From Lentzea albidocapillata subsp. violacea (GTDB taxonomy: Bacteria > Actinomycetota > Actinomycetes > Mycobacteriales > Pseudonocardiaceae): DNA of 64,000 nt. Numbering within the stretch: position 1 is the first letter of the stretch; every line of letters starts with the position of its first letter. The notes below the pieces were generated by a model, which saw only the letters and a program-made list of their open reading frames with translations, was not told the DNA's origin and ran no database searches. Positions 7,863 to 16,178 of this stretch are shown piece by piece. A program made the translations under genes and the position numbers. The stretch lies in the NCBI RefSeq assembly GCF_900100275.1, contig NZ_FNET01000001.1:930001-994000 (forward strand), read 5' to 3'.

Positions 7863-8617
7863 CCTTCGAGAGTGCCCGAACGCAGCAGCGCGCGTGCCCG
7901 GGACGCGGCGATCTCCATCAGTGCCACGATGTCCGCCGCCTCGAAACCAGGCGGCGGTTCAACGGCGAGCACCACAGGTGTGGTGGTCGGCAGCGCAGGA
8001 CGAGGGGGCAGCTGACCTGCCGGTTCGACGGAAACCACCACAGGTGTTCTGGTGCCGACGGGGCCGGCGACGCGCCGGCGCAGGGCGTCGAGGAGTTCCT
8101 GTTCCGGTTTTCCCTTGAGCAGCAGCAGGACGAACGGGTCGGCGTCGAGCAGCCAGCCGACCTGCAGGGCGAGGGCGGCGGCGTGGCGGCACGGGAGTTC
8201 CCAGCCGTCGCAGTCGCAGTCGGGTTCGAGGTCGCCGATGCCGGGCAGCAGGTCCACTCCGGACTCTTCGGCGGCGAGGACGAGGTCGCGTGGCATGTCG
8301 TTGTCCAGCAGTGCGGCGATGTGGCCGGCGTGTTCGGCGACGCGGTCGAGGAACCGTCCCCATTGGACCTCGGTGAGCATCGGGAGGCTGACGGTGGTGC
8401 TGTAGACGGTGTCGTCGTCGTGGACCTGGGCGTGCAGGCGGCCGGGGCTGACGGTGATCGGGCCGACGACGCCGGCGTGGGCGTAGCGGCGGCCCAGGCG
8501 GATCAGGCCGCTGTCGAGTGCGGTGTCGGACAACGCCTTCACCCAGGCCTTGCCCCACCAGGTGGCGGCGACGCGGCGGGTCACCTTGGGGAAGGCGGCG
8601 AATCCGCGGGCGGTCAC
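7859..8617 (-). CDS. SWIM zinc-finger protein
   Basis: A 252-residue protein with the SWIM zinc-binding motif CDCDGWELPCRH (CxCx(n)CxH) at about residues 150-161. SWIM domains bind nucleic acid or protein. A SWIM protein directly behind a SNF2-type helicase is a recurrent bacterial pairing, so the two probably work together on DNA or RNA. The N-terminus (FPKVTRRVAATWWGKAWVKAL) matches the usual SWIM-protein opening. The GTG start overlaps the helicase stop by 4 bp, and an AGGAG ribosome-binding site lies inside the helicase gene. The same frame stays open far upstream, but that is antisense-type shadow of the helicase. Confidence 0.88.
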   Translation of the reverse strand: MTARGFAAFPKVTRRVAATWWGKAWVKALSDTALDSGLIRLGRRYAHAGVVGPITVSPGRLHAQVHDDDTVYSTTVSLPMLTEVQWGRFLDRVAEHAGHIAALLDNDMPRDLVLAAEESGVDLLPGIGDLEPDCDCDGWELPCRHAAALALQVGWLLDADPFVLLLLKGKPEQELLDALRRRVAGPVGTRTPVVVSVEPAGQLPPRPALPTTTPVVLAVEPPPGFEAADIVALMEIAASRARALLRSGTLEG

Positions 8618-10935
8618 TGTGCGCTCCTGAGTTGGACGAGCTCGGCCAGTTCGGCGTCGGTGAGTTCGGTGAACGCGGACTCTCCGCCGTGCAGGACGGC
8701 GTCGGCGAGGTCGCGCTTGTCCTGCAGGAGCGCGGCGATGCGTTCCTCGACGGTGCCCTCGGTGACGAGCTTGTGCACCTGCACGGGCCTGGTCTGGCCG
8801 ATGCGGTAGGCGCGGTCGGTGGCCTGGTCCTCGACGGCGGGGTTCCACCAGCGGTCGAAGTGGATGACGTGGTCGGCGCGGGTGAGGTTGAGGCCGGTGC
8901 CGGCGGCTTTGAGCGAGAGCAGGAACACGGGTGCGCGGCCGTTCTGGAAGTCGTCGACCATCTTCTCGCGCTGGGGCACGGGGGTGCCGCCGTGCAGGAA
9001 CCGCGTGGGCTGCGTGATGTGCTGCTCCAGCAGCCGGGCCATGCCGACGTACTGGGTGAAGATCAGCGCCGAGCCGTCCTCGGCGACGATCGTGGCGAGC
9101 AGTTCGTCGAGCAGGTCGAGCTTGCCGGAGGTGCCCTTCAGCGTGGGGTGGCCGAGGTAGTGCGACGGGTGGTTGCAGATCTGCTTGAGCCCGGTCAGCA
9201 GTTTGAGCACGAGGCCGCGCCGGGCCATGCCGTCGCTCGACGCGATCTGCTCGAGGGTCTCCCTGGTCAGCGCCTCGTACAACGCCGCCTGCTCCACGCT
9301 GAGCGAGACATAGCGGTCGGTCTCGGTCTTGGCGGGCAGTTCGGGGGCGACGCCGGGGTCGGACTTGCGGCGGCGCAGCAGGAACGGCCGCACGACCTTG
9401 GCGAGCGTGTCGTCGGGTTGCGGCCAGCGGGTGCGGAACGCGCGGTGCGTGCCGAGCAGGCCCGGTGTCGTCCAGTCCAGAATGGACCACAGTTCCGACA
9501 GCGAGTTCTCGACCGGGGTGCCCGACAACGCGACGCGCGCGCCGGCGGGGATCGAGCGCAGTGCCTTGGCGGTGCCGGAGTGCGGGTTCTTGACGTGCTG
9601 GGCCTCGTCGGCGACGACCATGCCCCACGGGTGCGCGCGCAACGCCTCGGCGTCCAGGCGCATGGTGCCGTAGGTGGTGAGCACGACGCCTGCGGAGGCG
9701 AGGGTCCGTTGTGGACCGTGGTAGCGGGTGACGGGTGTGCCGGGGGCGAAGCGGTGGATCTCGCGTTCCCAGTTGCCCAGCAGCGAGGCCGGGCAGACGA
9801 CGAGCGTCGGCTGGTCGTGGCGGCGGTGCAGGTGCAGGGCGATGAGCGTGATGGTCTTGCCCAGGCCCATGTCGTCGGCGAGGCAGGCGCCGAGTCCGAG
9901 GCCGGTCATGTGGGCGAGCCAGCGCAGTCCGTGCAGCTGGTAGTCGCGCAGCCGCGCCTGCAACGCCGCGGGCTGCGGGAACTGCGGGATGGTCGTGACG
10001 GCCGTGGTGAGGCTGTGCGGGGCGACCTCGACGTGGTCGCCGCCGATGATCGCCACGCCGGTGAGGGCGGCGGTGACGGCCTGGGCCGCGGTGATGGGTT
10101 CGAGTCGTTGCCGGGCCCTGCGGCGCAGCTTCGGGTCGATCAGCACCCACTGGTCGCGCAGCTTCACGATCGGCCGGGACGCCTCGGCGACGAGGTCCAT
10201 CTCGGCGTCGGTGAGCTGCGAGTCGCCGAGCGCGATGCGCCAGTCGAACGAGAGCAGGTCGCCTGCCCGCAGGGGGCCGCTCGGTTCGCCGATGACGGCC
10301 TTCGCGGACAGGTTCGTGGCGAGGTCGCGCGGCCAGTGGACCTCGATGCCGGTGCCGAGCAGTTCGCCGACCTCGTCGTCGGTGAGGTCGGCCTGGTCGA
10401 GCAGGCGCTGCAGCGGCGGCCAGTCGACGCGGGCCATCGCGCGGATGGCGTCGAGCTCACGGCCGGAGCCGCGCACGTCGCGCGGGTAGGGGTCGGTGAC
10501 GGCGCGGACCTGCACGATCGCGCGGAACCGCAGGTCGTCGGTGGTCTCGATGCGCAGGGACAGGGTGATCTGCTCGTCGGCCCACGTCTTGAGCCCGGAG
10601 ACGTCACAGGCGTCGGCGCCGGCGAACGGCCCTGTGCCGGTGCGGGGCAGTGTGTCGGCGACGGCGTCGAGGAACTGGCGGAGCAGGTCGTAGTCGCCGT
10701 GCGCGGCGAGCTGGCGCAGGTGCAGCTCGTCGGCGTGGTCGAGCGGTCCGACGCGCCAGGTGTCGTGGCCCCCGGCCGTCACGCCGGGCACGATCCGGCC
10801 GCGGGCGACGAGGGTGAGCGCGGTCGCGGCGGCCACCGCCCAGTAGTCGTCGCCGGACAGCACCTCGGGTAAGGCTTCGAGCAGGGGCTTTCCGTGAAGC
10901 TGGCCGAATCTGGGCGGGTCGGCAGGCACGAACAT
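8614..10935 (-). CDS. SNF2/RAD54-family DEAD/DEAH helicase
   Basis: A 773-residue ATP-dependent DNA translocase. The N-terminal ~330 residues are the DUF3670-type bacterial SNF2 region. The motor follows: motif I DDMGLGKT, motif II VADEAQHVKN, motif III LSGTPVEN, then the C-terminal lobe with FTQYVGMARLLEQH, SLKAAGTGLNL and motif VI DRAYRIGQ. Such helicases remodel protein-DNA complexes or act in recombination and transcription. I start at ATG 10935, just inside a 21-bp palindrome; the upstream extension would cross that operator. Coupled to the SWIM gene by a GTGA overlap. Divergent from a TetR gene. Confidence 0.93.
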   Translation of the reverse strand: MFVPADPPRFGQLHGKPLLEALPEVLSGDDYWAVAAATALTLVARGRIVPGVTAGGHDTWRVGPLDHADELHLRQLAAHGDYDLLRQFLDAVADTLPRTGTGPFAGADACDVSGLKTWADEQITLSLRIETTDDLRFRAIVQVRAVTDPYPRDVRGSGRELDAIRAMARVDWPPLQRLLDQADLTDDEVGELLGTGIEVHWPRDLATNLSAKAVIGEPSGPLRAGDLLSFDWRIALGDSQLTDAEMDLVAEASRPIVKLRDQWVLIDPKLRRRARQRLEPITAAQAVTAALTGVAIIGGDHVEVAPHSLTTAVTTIPQFPQPAALQARLRDYQLHGLRWLAHMTGLGLGACLADDMGLGKTITLIALHLHRRHDQPTLVVCPASLLGNWEREIHRFAPGTPVTRYHGPQRTLASAGVVLTTYGTMRLDAEALRAHPWGMVVADEAQHVKNPHSGTAKALRSIPAGARVALSGTPVENSLSELWSILDWTTPGLLGTHRAFRTRWPQPDDTLAKVVRPFLLRRRKSDPGVAPELPAKTETDRYVSLSVEQAALYEALTRETLEQIASSDGMARRGLVLKLLTGLKQICNHPSHYLGHPTLKGTSGKLDLLDELLATIVAEDGSALIFTQYVGMARLLEQHITQPTRFLHGGTPVPQREKMVDDFQNGRAPVFLLSLKAAGTGLNLTRADHVIHFDRWWNPAVEDQATDRAYRIGQTRPVQVHKLVTEGTVEERIAALLQDKRDLADAVLHGGESAFTELTDAELAELVQLRSAQ

Positions 10936-10940
10936 ACTCT

Positions 10941-10961
10941 GTACCGTACACCATACGGTAC
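10941..10961. promoter_or_regulatory. TetR-type palindromic operator
   Basis: GTACCGTA and TACGGTAC are perfect 8-bp inverted arms around CACCA, in the 41-bp gap between the divergent helicase (10935) and TetR (10977) starts. A further partial half-site (CGGTA) follows directly. The TetR protein probably represses both directions from here. Confidence 0.75.
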
Positions 10962-10976
10962 GGTAGTGTCGGGTTC

Positions 10977-11732
10977 GTGATCGAACACACGGGCAGCGGT
11001 GACCCGGCGCGGACGCTGGCGTTGCTGTGGCGCACCCAGGAACGCGTGTCACGCAAGGGCAAGCCGGACCTGAGCGTGGACCGCATCGTGCGGGCCGGCA
11101 TCGCGCTGGCCGACGCCGACGGGCTCAGGGCGCTGTCGATGCGGCGCGTGGCGGAGTCGCTGGGCGTGGGGACGATGTCGCTCTACACCTATGTGCCGGG
11201 CAAGGGCGAGCTGATCGACGTCATGGTCGACACGGTGCAGGCCGCGACCGGGCGGGAACCCGCCGAGGGCTGGCGCGCGCACCTCGCCTACGTGGCGCGG
11301 GAGAACCTGGCCCTCTATCGGCGGCATCCGTGGTTGCTGCAGGTGGCGCCGTCGCGCACGGTGCTGGGCCCGCAGGTGGCGGCGAAGTACGACTTCGAGC
11401 TGCGCGGGCTGGACGGCATCGGCCTGTCGGACGTGGAGATGGACTCGGTGCTCGAACTGGTGCTCGGGCACGTGCAGAACTCGGCACGCGGGCTGACGGC
11501 GGCGGCGGTGACCGAGAAGGAGACCGGGCTGACCGACCAGCAGTGGTGGGACGCGGCGGCGCCGGTGCTGATGACCGTGTTCGACCCGGCCCGCTACCCG
11601 GTGGCGGCGCGCGTGGGCGGCGCCGTCGGGCAGGCGCACCAGAGCGCGTTCAGCCCGGAGCACTCGTTCGAGTTCGGCCTGGAGAGGATCCTGGACGGGG
11701 TCGATCGGCTGATCGAGTCGCGTGCGCGGTAA
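10977..11732 (+). CDS. TetR-family regulator with TetR_C-type ligand domain
   Basis: A 251-residue TetR-family repressor. The HTH lies at about residues 35-80 (LSMRRVAESLGVGTMSLYTYV), and the long C-terminal helical domain resembles that of true tetracycline repressors (HPWLLQVAPSRTVLGPQV). Members usually lose DNA binding when a small molecule binds. Its only close divergent neighbour is the SNF2/SWIM/acetyltransferase operon, across a perfect palindrome. The start is the GTG at 10977. Confidence 0.88.
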   Translation: MIEHTGSGDPARTLALLWRTQERVSRKGKPDLSVDRIVRAGIALADADGLRALSMRRVAESLGVGTMSLYTYVPGKGELIDVMVDTVQAATGREPAEGWRAHLAYVARENLALYRRHPWLLQVAPSRTVLGPQVAAKYDFELRGLDGIGLSDVEMDSVLELVLGHVQNSARGLTAAAVTEKETGLTDQQWWDAAAPVLMTVFDPARYPVAARVGGAVGQAHQSAFSPEHSFEFGLERILDGVDRLIESRAR

Positions 11733-11839
11733 CTCCTGAGTGACACCTGCCGGGGATGCGCCGTTAATTCCCACGCGGTGCCATCGAGGTGCCTACAGTT
11801 ACGCCACGCCGATCAACTTCACCGCTGGGAGGCCCGCTC

Positions 11840-13081
11840 GTGGTGATCGACTCCCGTCCCCGGCAGGCGCTGGTGCGCCGGTTCACCGGCCTGGCGCGGT
11901 CGACCCCTGGGCGGCTGAGCCTGATCGTCGTGGTGCTGGTCGTGGCGAGCCTGGCGAGCGGCTGGCTGACGACGTGGAGCGTGAACCGCCAGGAGCGGGC
12001 GCTGGAGGACCTGGCGACACGGTCGGAGCCCCTGGCGCACGCGGCACAGGAGGTCTACCGGGCGTTGCAGGACGCGGACGCGACGGCGGCCAGCGCGTTC
12101 CTCTCCGGCGGGCTGGAGCCCTCCCAGCTGCGCGAACGCTACGAGGCGGACATCGCGCAGGCCCAGGCGGCGCTGTCGGTCGCGACGGCCTCCTCCCCCG
12201 ATCTCACGGCGACGCTCGCGGCGCAGCTGCCGGTCTACACGGGCCTGATCGAGACGGCGCGTTCGAACAACCGGCAGGGTTTCCCGGTGGGAGCGGCCTA
12301 TCTGCGTGAGGCGTCGGGGCTGATGCGCACGCAGCTGCTGCCGGCGGCGCGGGAGCTGTACCGGGCGGAGACCGACCGGGTGGCCCGCGCGCAGGACGAG
12401 GCGAACTTCCCGGTCGTGCCGGTGCTGGTGGCGCTGGCGTTCGTGATCGGGCTGGTGCTGATCCAGCGGTACCTGACCCGCCGGACGAACCGGCTGCTCA
12501 ACGTCGGGCTGCTGGTGGCGACCGGGGCGGCCACGCTGTCGTTGCTGTGGGTGACGACGGTGTCGGTGCTGGTCATGAACGACGTGGCGGACTCACGCGA
12601 CGCCTCGGAGAAGGTCGACGTGCTCGCGCAGGCGCGGATCGCGACGCTGACCGCCCGCGGCGAGGAGACGCTGACGCTGGTCGCGCGGGGTTCGGGCCAG
12701 TCCTACGAGAAGAACTTCGTCGAGGTCGCCGAACGCCTCGAAGGCCTGCTGGAGCGCGCCAAGGCGCTGGAGAGCACCGAGGCCGCCGATCAGGCGATGC
12801 GGGAGTTCCGGCAGTGGCAGCAGGTCCACCAGCGCATCCGTGAGGCCGACGACGCGGGGCAGTACAACGACGCGGTGGCGCTGATCGGCAACCCGTACTT
12901 CGACTCGCTGGATCAGGCGCTGGTGCGGGGGATCGGGCAGGCGCGGCAGGAGTTCAGCGACGAGGTGGCGGTGGCGCGGGCGTCGCTGGCGGGCACCGCG
13001 GTCGGGATGCTGGTGCTCGCGCTGATCAGCGCGGCGGGATCGACGATGGGGCTGTGGCAGCGCCTGAAGGAGTACCGATGA
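11840..13081 (+). CDS. glnX: GlnX-like four-helix membrane sensor protein
   Basis: A 413-residue membrane protein with four predicted spans: near the N-terminus (LSLIVVVLVVASLASGWL), two close together in the middle (VPVLVALAFVIGLVLIQ and VGLLVATGAATLSLLWVTT), and one at the C-terminus (GTAVGMLVLALISAAG). Two extracytoplasmic helical loops lie between the pairs. Order and shape match mycobacterial GlnX, which with lipoprotein GlnH passes amino-acid availability to kinase PknG. The GTG start sits 7 bp after GGGAGG; a GTG 17 codons earlier has no ribosome-binding site. The stop overlaps the glnH ATG (ATGA). Confidence 0.85.
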   Translation: MVIDSRPRQALVRRFTGLARSTPGRLSLIVVVLVVASLASGWLTTWSVNRQERALEDLATRSEPLAHAAQEVYRALQDADATAASAFLSGGLEPSQLRERYEADIAQAQAALSVATASSPDLTATLAAQLPVYTGLIETARSNNRQGFPVGAAYLREASGLMRTQLLPAARELYRAETDRVARAQDEANFPVVPVLVALAFVIGLVLIQRYLTRRTNRLLNVGLLVATGAATLSLLWVTTVSVLVMNDVADSRDASEKVDVLAQARIATLTARGEETLTLVARGSGQSYEKNFVEVAERLEGLLERAKALESTEAADQAMREFRQWQQVHQRIREADDAGQYNDAVALIGNPYFDSLDQALVRGIGQARQEFSDEVAVARASLAGTAVGMLVLALISAAGSTMGLWQRLKEYR

Positions 13082-14031
13082 GGCGACTGGCGCTGGCGGC
13101 GGTGCTGCTGCTCGGTGCGTGTTCGGCGGGACCGGCGCCCAGCGAGGTGGTGCCGCGCAGTGCCGCGGCCCCGCAGCCGGCGAACGCGAGCACGGTGTCC
13201 GCGGCGCCCAGCAGTTCGGCGGCGCCGCCGGCGTGTGACGCGACGGCGAGCCTGCGGCCGGGCCCGTTGCCCCAGGCCGGTCAGATGCCCGCGGGATCGA
13301 CGATGGCGACGATCGCGCAGCGCGGCCGGTTGATCGCCGGGGTGGACCAGAACTCGTACCTGATGGGGTTCCGCAACTCCTTCACCGGCGAGATCGAGGG
13401 CTTCGACGTCGACGTGGCCCGGCAGATCGCGAAGGCGATCTTCGGCGACGAGAAGAAGGTGCAGTTCAGGGTCGTGACGGCGGCCGAGCGGATCCCGATG
13501 CTGCAGAGCGGCGCGGTCGACGTCGTGGTCCGCACGATGACGATCACGTGCGAGCGGCTGCGGGACGTGGACTTCTCGCAGGTCTACTACCAGGCCGGGC
13601 AGCGGGTGCTGGTGCGCCGCAACTCCGGGATCGCCGGGGTGGAGGGGCTCGCGGACAAGCGGGTGTGCGTGGCGTCGGGGTCGACGTCGCTGGGCAACGT
13701 GGTGAACCGGGCGAAGACGACGGTGAGCGTGCCGAACTGGACGGACTGCCTGGTGATGCTGCAGCAGGGGCAGACCGACGCGATCTCGACCGACGACACG
13801 ATCCTGGCGGGACTGGCGGCGCAGGACCCGTACACCGAGGTCGTGGGGGCGCGGTTCACCGACGAGTCCTACGGCGTCGGGGTGCCCAAGGGCCAGGAGG
13901 ACCTGGTCCGGTTCGTCAACGGCGTGCTGGAACGGATGCGCGCCGACGGCACGTGGAGCGCGATCTACGGGCGGTGGCTGACACCGCTGGGCCCGGCACC
14001 CACGCCGCCGGTCGCGCGTTATCGGGACTAG
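13078..14031 (+). CDS. glnH: GlnH-like amino-acid-binding lipoprotein
   Basis: A 317-residue periplasmic binding protein of the SBP_bac_3 class. The signal peptide ends in a lipobox (LLLGAC), so Cys18 is the likely lipid anchor. A Ser/Ala/Pro-rich linker follows, then the binding domain: GRLIAGVDQNSYLMGF, GFDVDVARQIAKAIFG, ERIPMLQSGAVDVVV, and the hinge motif DAISTDDTILAG. In mycobacteria GlnH binds Asp/Glu/Asn and signals through GlnX to PknG; no ABC permease or ATPase is encoded here, which fits sensing and not transport. Start ATG has AAGGAG upstream and overlaps the glnX stop. Confidence 0.88.
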   Translation: MRRLALAAVLLLGACSAGPAPSEVVPRSAAAPQPANASTVSAAPSSSAAPPACDATASLRPGPLPQAGQMPAGSTMATIAQRGRLIAGVDQNSYLMGFRNSFTGEIEGFDVDVARQIAKAIFGDEKKVQFRVVTAAERIPMLQSGAVDVVVRTMTITCERLRDVDFSQVYYQAGQRVLVRRNSGIAGVEGLADKRVCVASGSTSLGNVVNRAKTTVSVPNWTDCLVMLQQGQTDAISTDDTILAGLAAQDPYTEVVGARFTDESYGVGVPKGQEDLVRFVNGVLERMRADGTWSAIYGRWLTPLGPAPTPPVARYRD

Positions 14032-14045
14032 GAGGGGGTCCGCCG

Positions 14046-16178
14046 ATGAATGAAGAGCTCGATCTGCCCGGGACCGGGCCGTCGACGGCGCCGGGCACGG
14101 CACCCTGGTCGGTGTCACAGGAGATGTCGCGGTCGAACTCGGGCCGCACGCGCCGCGGCAGTGCCCGGTCGATGAGCCGCGGCCGGCTGGGTGCCGGGCT
14201 GGTCGAGGTGCCGCGGGTGCCCTACCGGGATCCGAAGACCGCGGTGCTGGAGAACCCGGAGGTCCCGGAGGCCAAGCGGTTCTGCTCGAAGTGCGGCAAG
14301 AAGGTCGGGCGGCGCAAGGACGGCAAACCGGGCCGGGTGGAGGGGTTCTGCCCGCAGTGCGGGCACGCCTACTCGTTCACGCCGAAGCTCGCGCCGGGCG
14401 AGGTGCTGCACGACCAGTACGAGGTGCTGGGCTGCCTGGCGCACGGCGGCCTGGGCTGGCTGTACCTGGCGCTCGACCACGCGGTGAGCGACCGGTGGGT
14501 GGTGCTCAAGGGCCTGCTCGACTCCGGTGACGCCGACGCGATGGCGGCGGCGCTCGCGGAACGCCGGTTCCTGGCCGAGGTCGAGCACCCGAACATCGTG
14601 AAGATCCACAACTTCATCCGCCACGAGAGCAGCGAGAGCGGCAAGCTCGTCGAGTACATCGTGATGGAGTACGTCGGCGGCGAGTCGATCAAGGACATGA
14701 TCACGTCGCGGCGCCGCGACGGCCGCGGCGACGAGGCGTTGCCGCTGGCGCAGGCCATCGCGTACGTGCTGGAGATCCTGCCCGCGCTCGGCTACCTGCA
14801 CGGTGTCGGGTTGTTGTACTGCGACTTCAAGCCGGACAACATGATCCACACCGAGGAGCAGCTCAAGCTGATCGACCTGGGCGCGGTGCGGCGCATCGAC
14901 GACCACCACTCCCCCATCTACGGCACGATCGGCTACCAGGCGCCGGAGATCGGCACGATCGGCCCGTCGGTGTTCTCCGACATCTACACGGTCGGGCGCG
15001 CGCTGGCGGTGATGAGCTTCCCGTTCGACTTCCGCGGCCGCGGCAAGGACCGGCTGCCCACGGTGGCCGAGCAGCCGCTGCTGGGCCGGTTCTCCTCGTT
15101 CCACCGGCTGCTGCTGCGCGCCACGAACCCGAACCCGGAGCTGCGGTTCTCCTCGGCGGAGGACATGGCCGAGCAGCTCACGGGCGTGCTGCGCGAGGTG
15201 CTGGCGATCGAGGACGGTGTGCCGCGGCCGGGCCCGTCGCGGCAGTTCACGCCGGAACGCCGCCGATTCGGCGTGGAGGGCGCGCTCGACCTCGCCGAGG
15301 TGGCGCTGGCGTTGCCGGCGCCGAGCGTGAACACCTCGGACGCGGCCGCGTCGTGGCTGGCCACGGCGACGGCACCGGATCCGGCGGCGCTGCGCAAGGC
15401 ACCGGAGGTCACGGTGGAGGTGCGGCTGCGGATCGTGCGGGTGCTGATCGAGTCCGGTGACACCGAGGCGGCGATGCGTGAGCTGGAGTCGCTGACGGCG
15501 CCGTCGATGTTCGACGAGCCCGAGCTCGACCCGGCGGAGGACTGGCGCCCGGACTGGTACCGGGGCCTGGCGGCACTGGTCGACAACAAGCCCGAGGACG
15601 CGCTGCGGTTCTTCGACGCGGTGTGCTCGGCGGTGCCGGGTGAGGCGGCCCCGAAGCTGGCGCTGGGCGTGTGCGCGGAGGCCGTCGGCGATCTGGAGGG
15701 CGCGGCGGGCTGGTACGAGCTGGTGTGGCGCACGGATCACTCGTACGTGTCGGCGGCGTTCGGGCTGGCGCGGGTGCTGCTGGCGCGCGGTGACCGAGCC
15801 AGGGCCGTCGAGGTGCTGCTGTCGGTGCCGGACACGTCGTCACAACACCTGGCGGCGCAGATCGCGGCGGTCCGCGCGCAGCTCGGCGACTGCGGCGCGG
15901 AGGACCTCGTCGCGGCCGGGGAACGGTTGCACGCCTTGGACATCGACGTCCACTCGCACACGCAGCTCTCGGCGGAGGTGCTGGAGGCGGCGTACGACTA
16001 CGTGACCCGCAATCAGGCCGCCGAGGGCAGGGTGCTGGACTGTGCACTCTCCGAACACGAGCTTCGGCTGGGTCTAGAGGCGCGCTACCGCACGCTGGCC
16101 CGGTTCGCGGCCACGGCGGAGGAACGGATCGCATTGGTGGACCGCGCGAACGCGGTAAGGCCTAGGACGTTGGTTTGA
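14046..16178 (+). CDS. pknG: Serine/threonine protein kinase PknG
   Basis: A 710-residue soluble kinase. A Ser/Thr-rich N-terminal tail is followed by the rubredoxin-like metal site (Cys80, Cys83, Cys102, Cys105). The kinase domain (about 123-390) has Lys155 in WVVLKGL, the PknG-type catalytic loop YCDFKPDN (Asp260, Lys262) without the usual HRD arginine, and DLGAV in place of DFG (Asp277). A TPR-like helical C-terminus follows. In mycobacteria and corynebacteria PknG phosphorylates the FHA protein GarA/OdhI and so controls 2-oxoglutarate dehydrogenase and glutamate metabolism. The ATG follows a strong GGAGGGGG site 14 bp after glnH. Confidence 0.95.
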   Translation: MNEELDLPGTGPSTAPGTAPWSVSQEMSRSNSGRTRRGSARSMSRGRLGAGLVEVPRVPYRDPKTAVLENPEVPEAKRFCSKCGKKVGRRKDGKPGRVEGFCPQCGHAYSFTPKLAPGEVLHDQYEVLGCLAHGGLGWLYLALDHAVSDRWVVLKGLLDSGDADAMAAALAERRFLAEVEHPNIVKIHNFIRHESSESGKLVEYIVMEYVGGESIKDMITSRRRDGRGDEALPLAQAIAYVLEILPALGYLHGVGLLYCDFKPDNMIHTEEQLKLIDLGAVRRIDDHHSPIYGTIGYQAPEIGTIGPSVFSDIYTVGRALAVMSFPFDFRGRGKDRLPTVAEQPLLGRFSSFHRLLLRATNPNPELRFSSAEDMAEQLTGVLREVLAIEDGVPRPGPSRQFTPERRRFGVEGALDLAEVALALPAPSVNTSDAAASWLATATAPDPAALRKAPEVTVEVRLRIVRVLIESGDTEAAMRELESLTAPSMFDEPELDPAEDWRPDWYRGLAALVDNKPEDALRFFDAVCSAVPGEAAPKLALGVCAEAVGDLEGAAGWYELVWRTDHSYVSAAFGLARVLLARGDRARAVEVLLSVPDTSSQHLAAQIAAVRAQLGDCGAEDLVAAGERLHALDIDVHSHTQLSAEVLEAAYDYVTRNQAAEGRVLDCALSEHELRLGLEARYRTLARFAATAEERIALVDRANAVRPRTLV

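Noticed and set aside
8618..10150. Upstream extension of the SWIM gene's frame through the helicase gene
   Set aside because: The translation is Arg/Pro/His-rich and lacks motifs; the SWIM start at 8617 has a ribosome-binding site and a coupled overlap.
8518..10872. A 784-codon plus-strand frame opposite the SNF2 helicase
   Set aside because: Antisense shadow; low-complexity Gly/Val/Glu sequence without family features.
13548..14045. Long N-terminal extension of PknG
   Set aside because: It overlaps glnH in another frame; the ATG at 14046 has GGAGGGGG upstream and gives a PknG of normal length.
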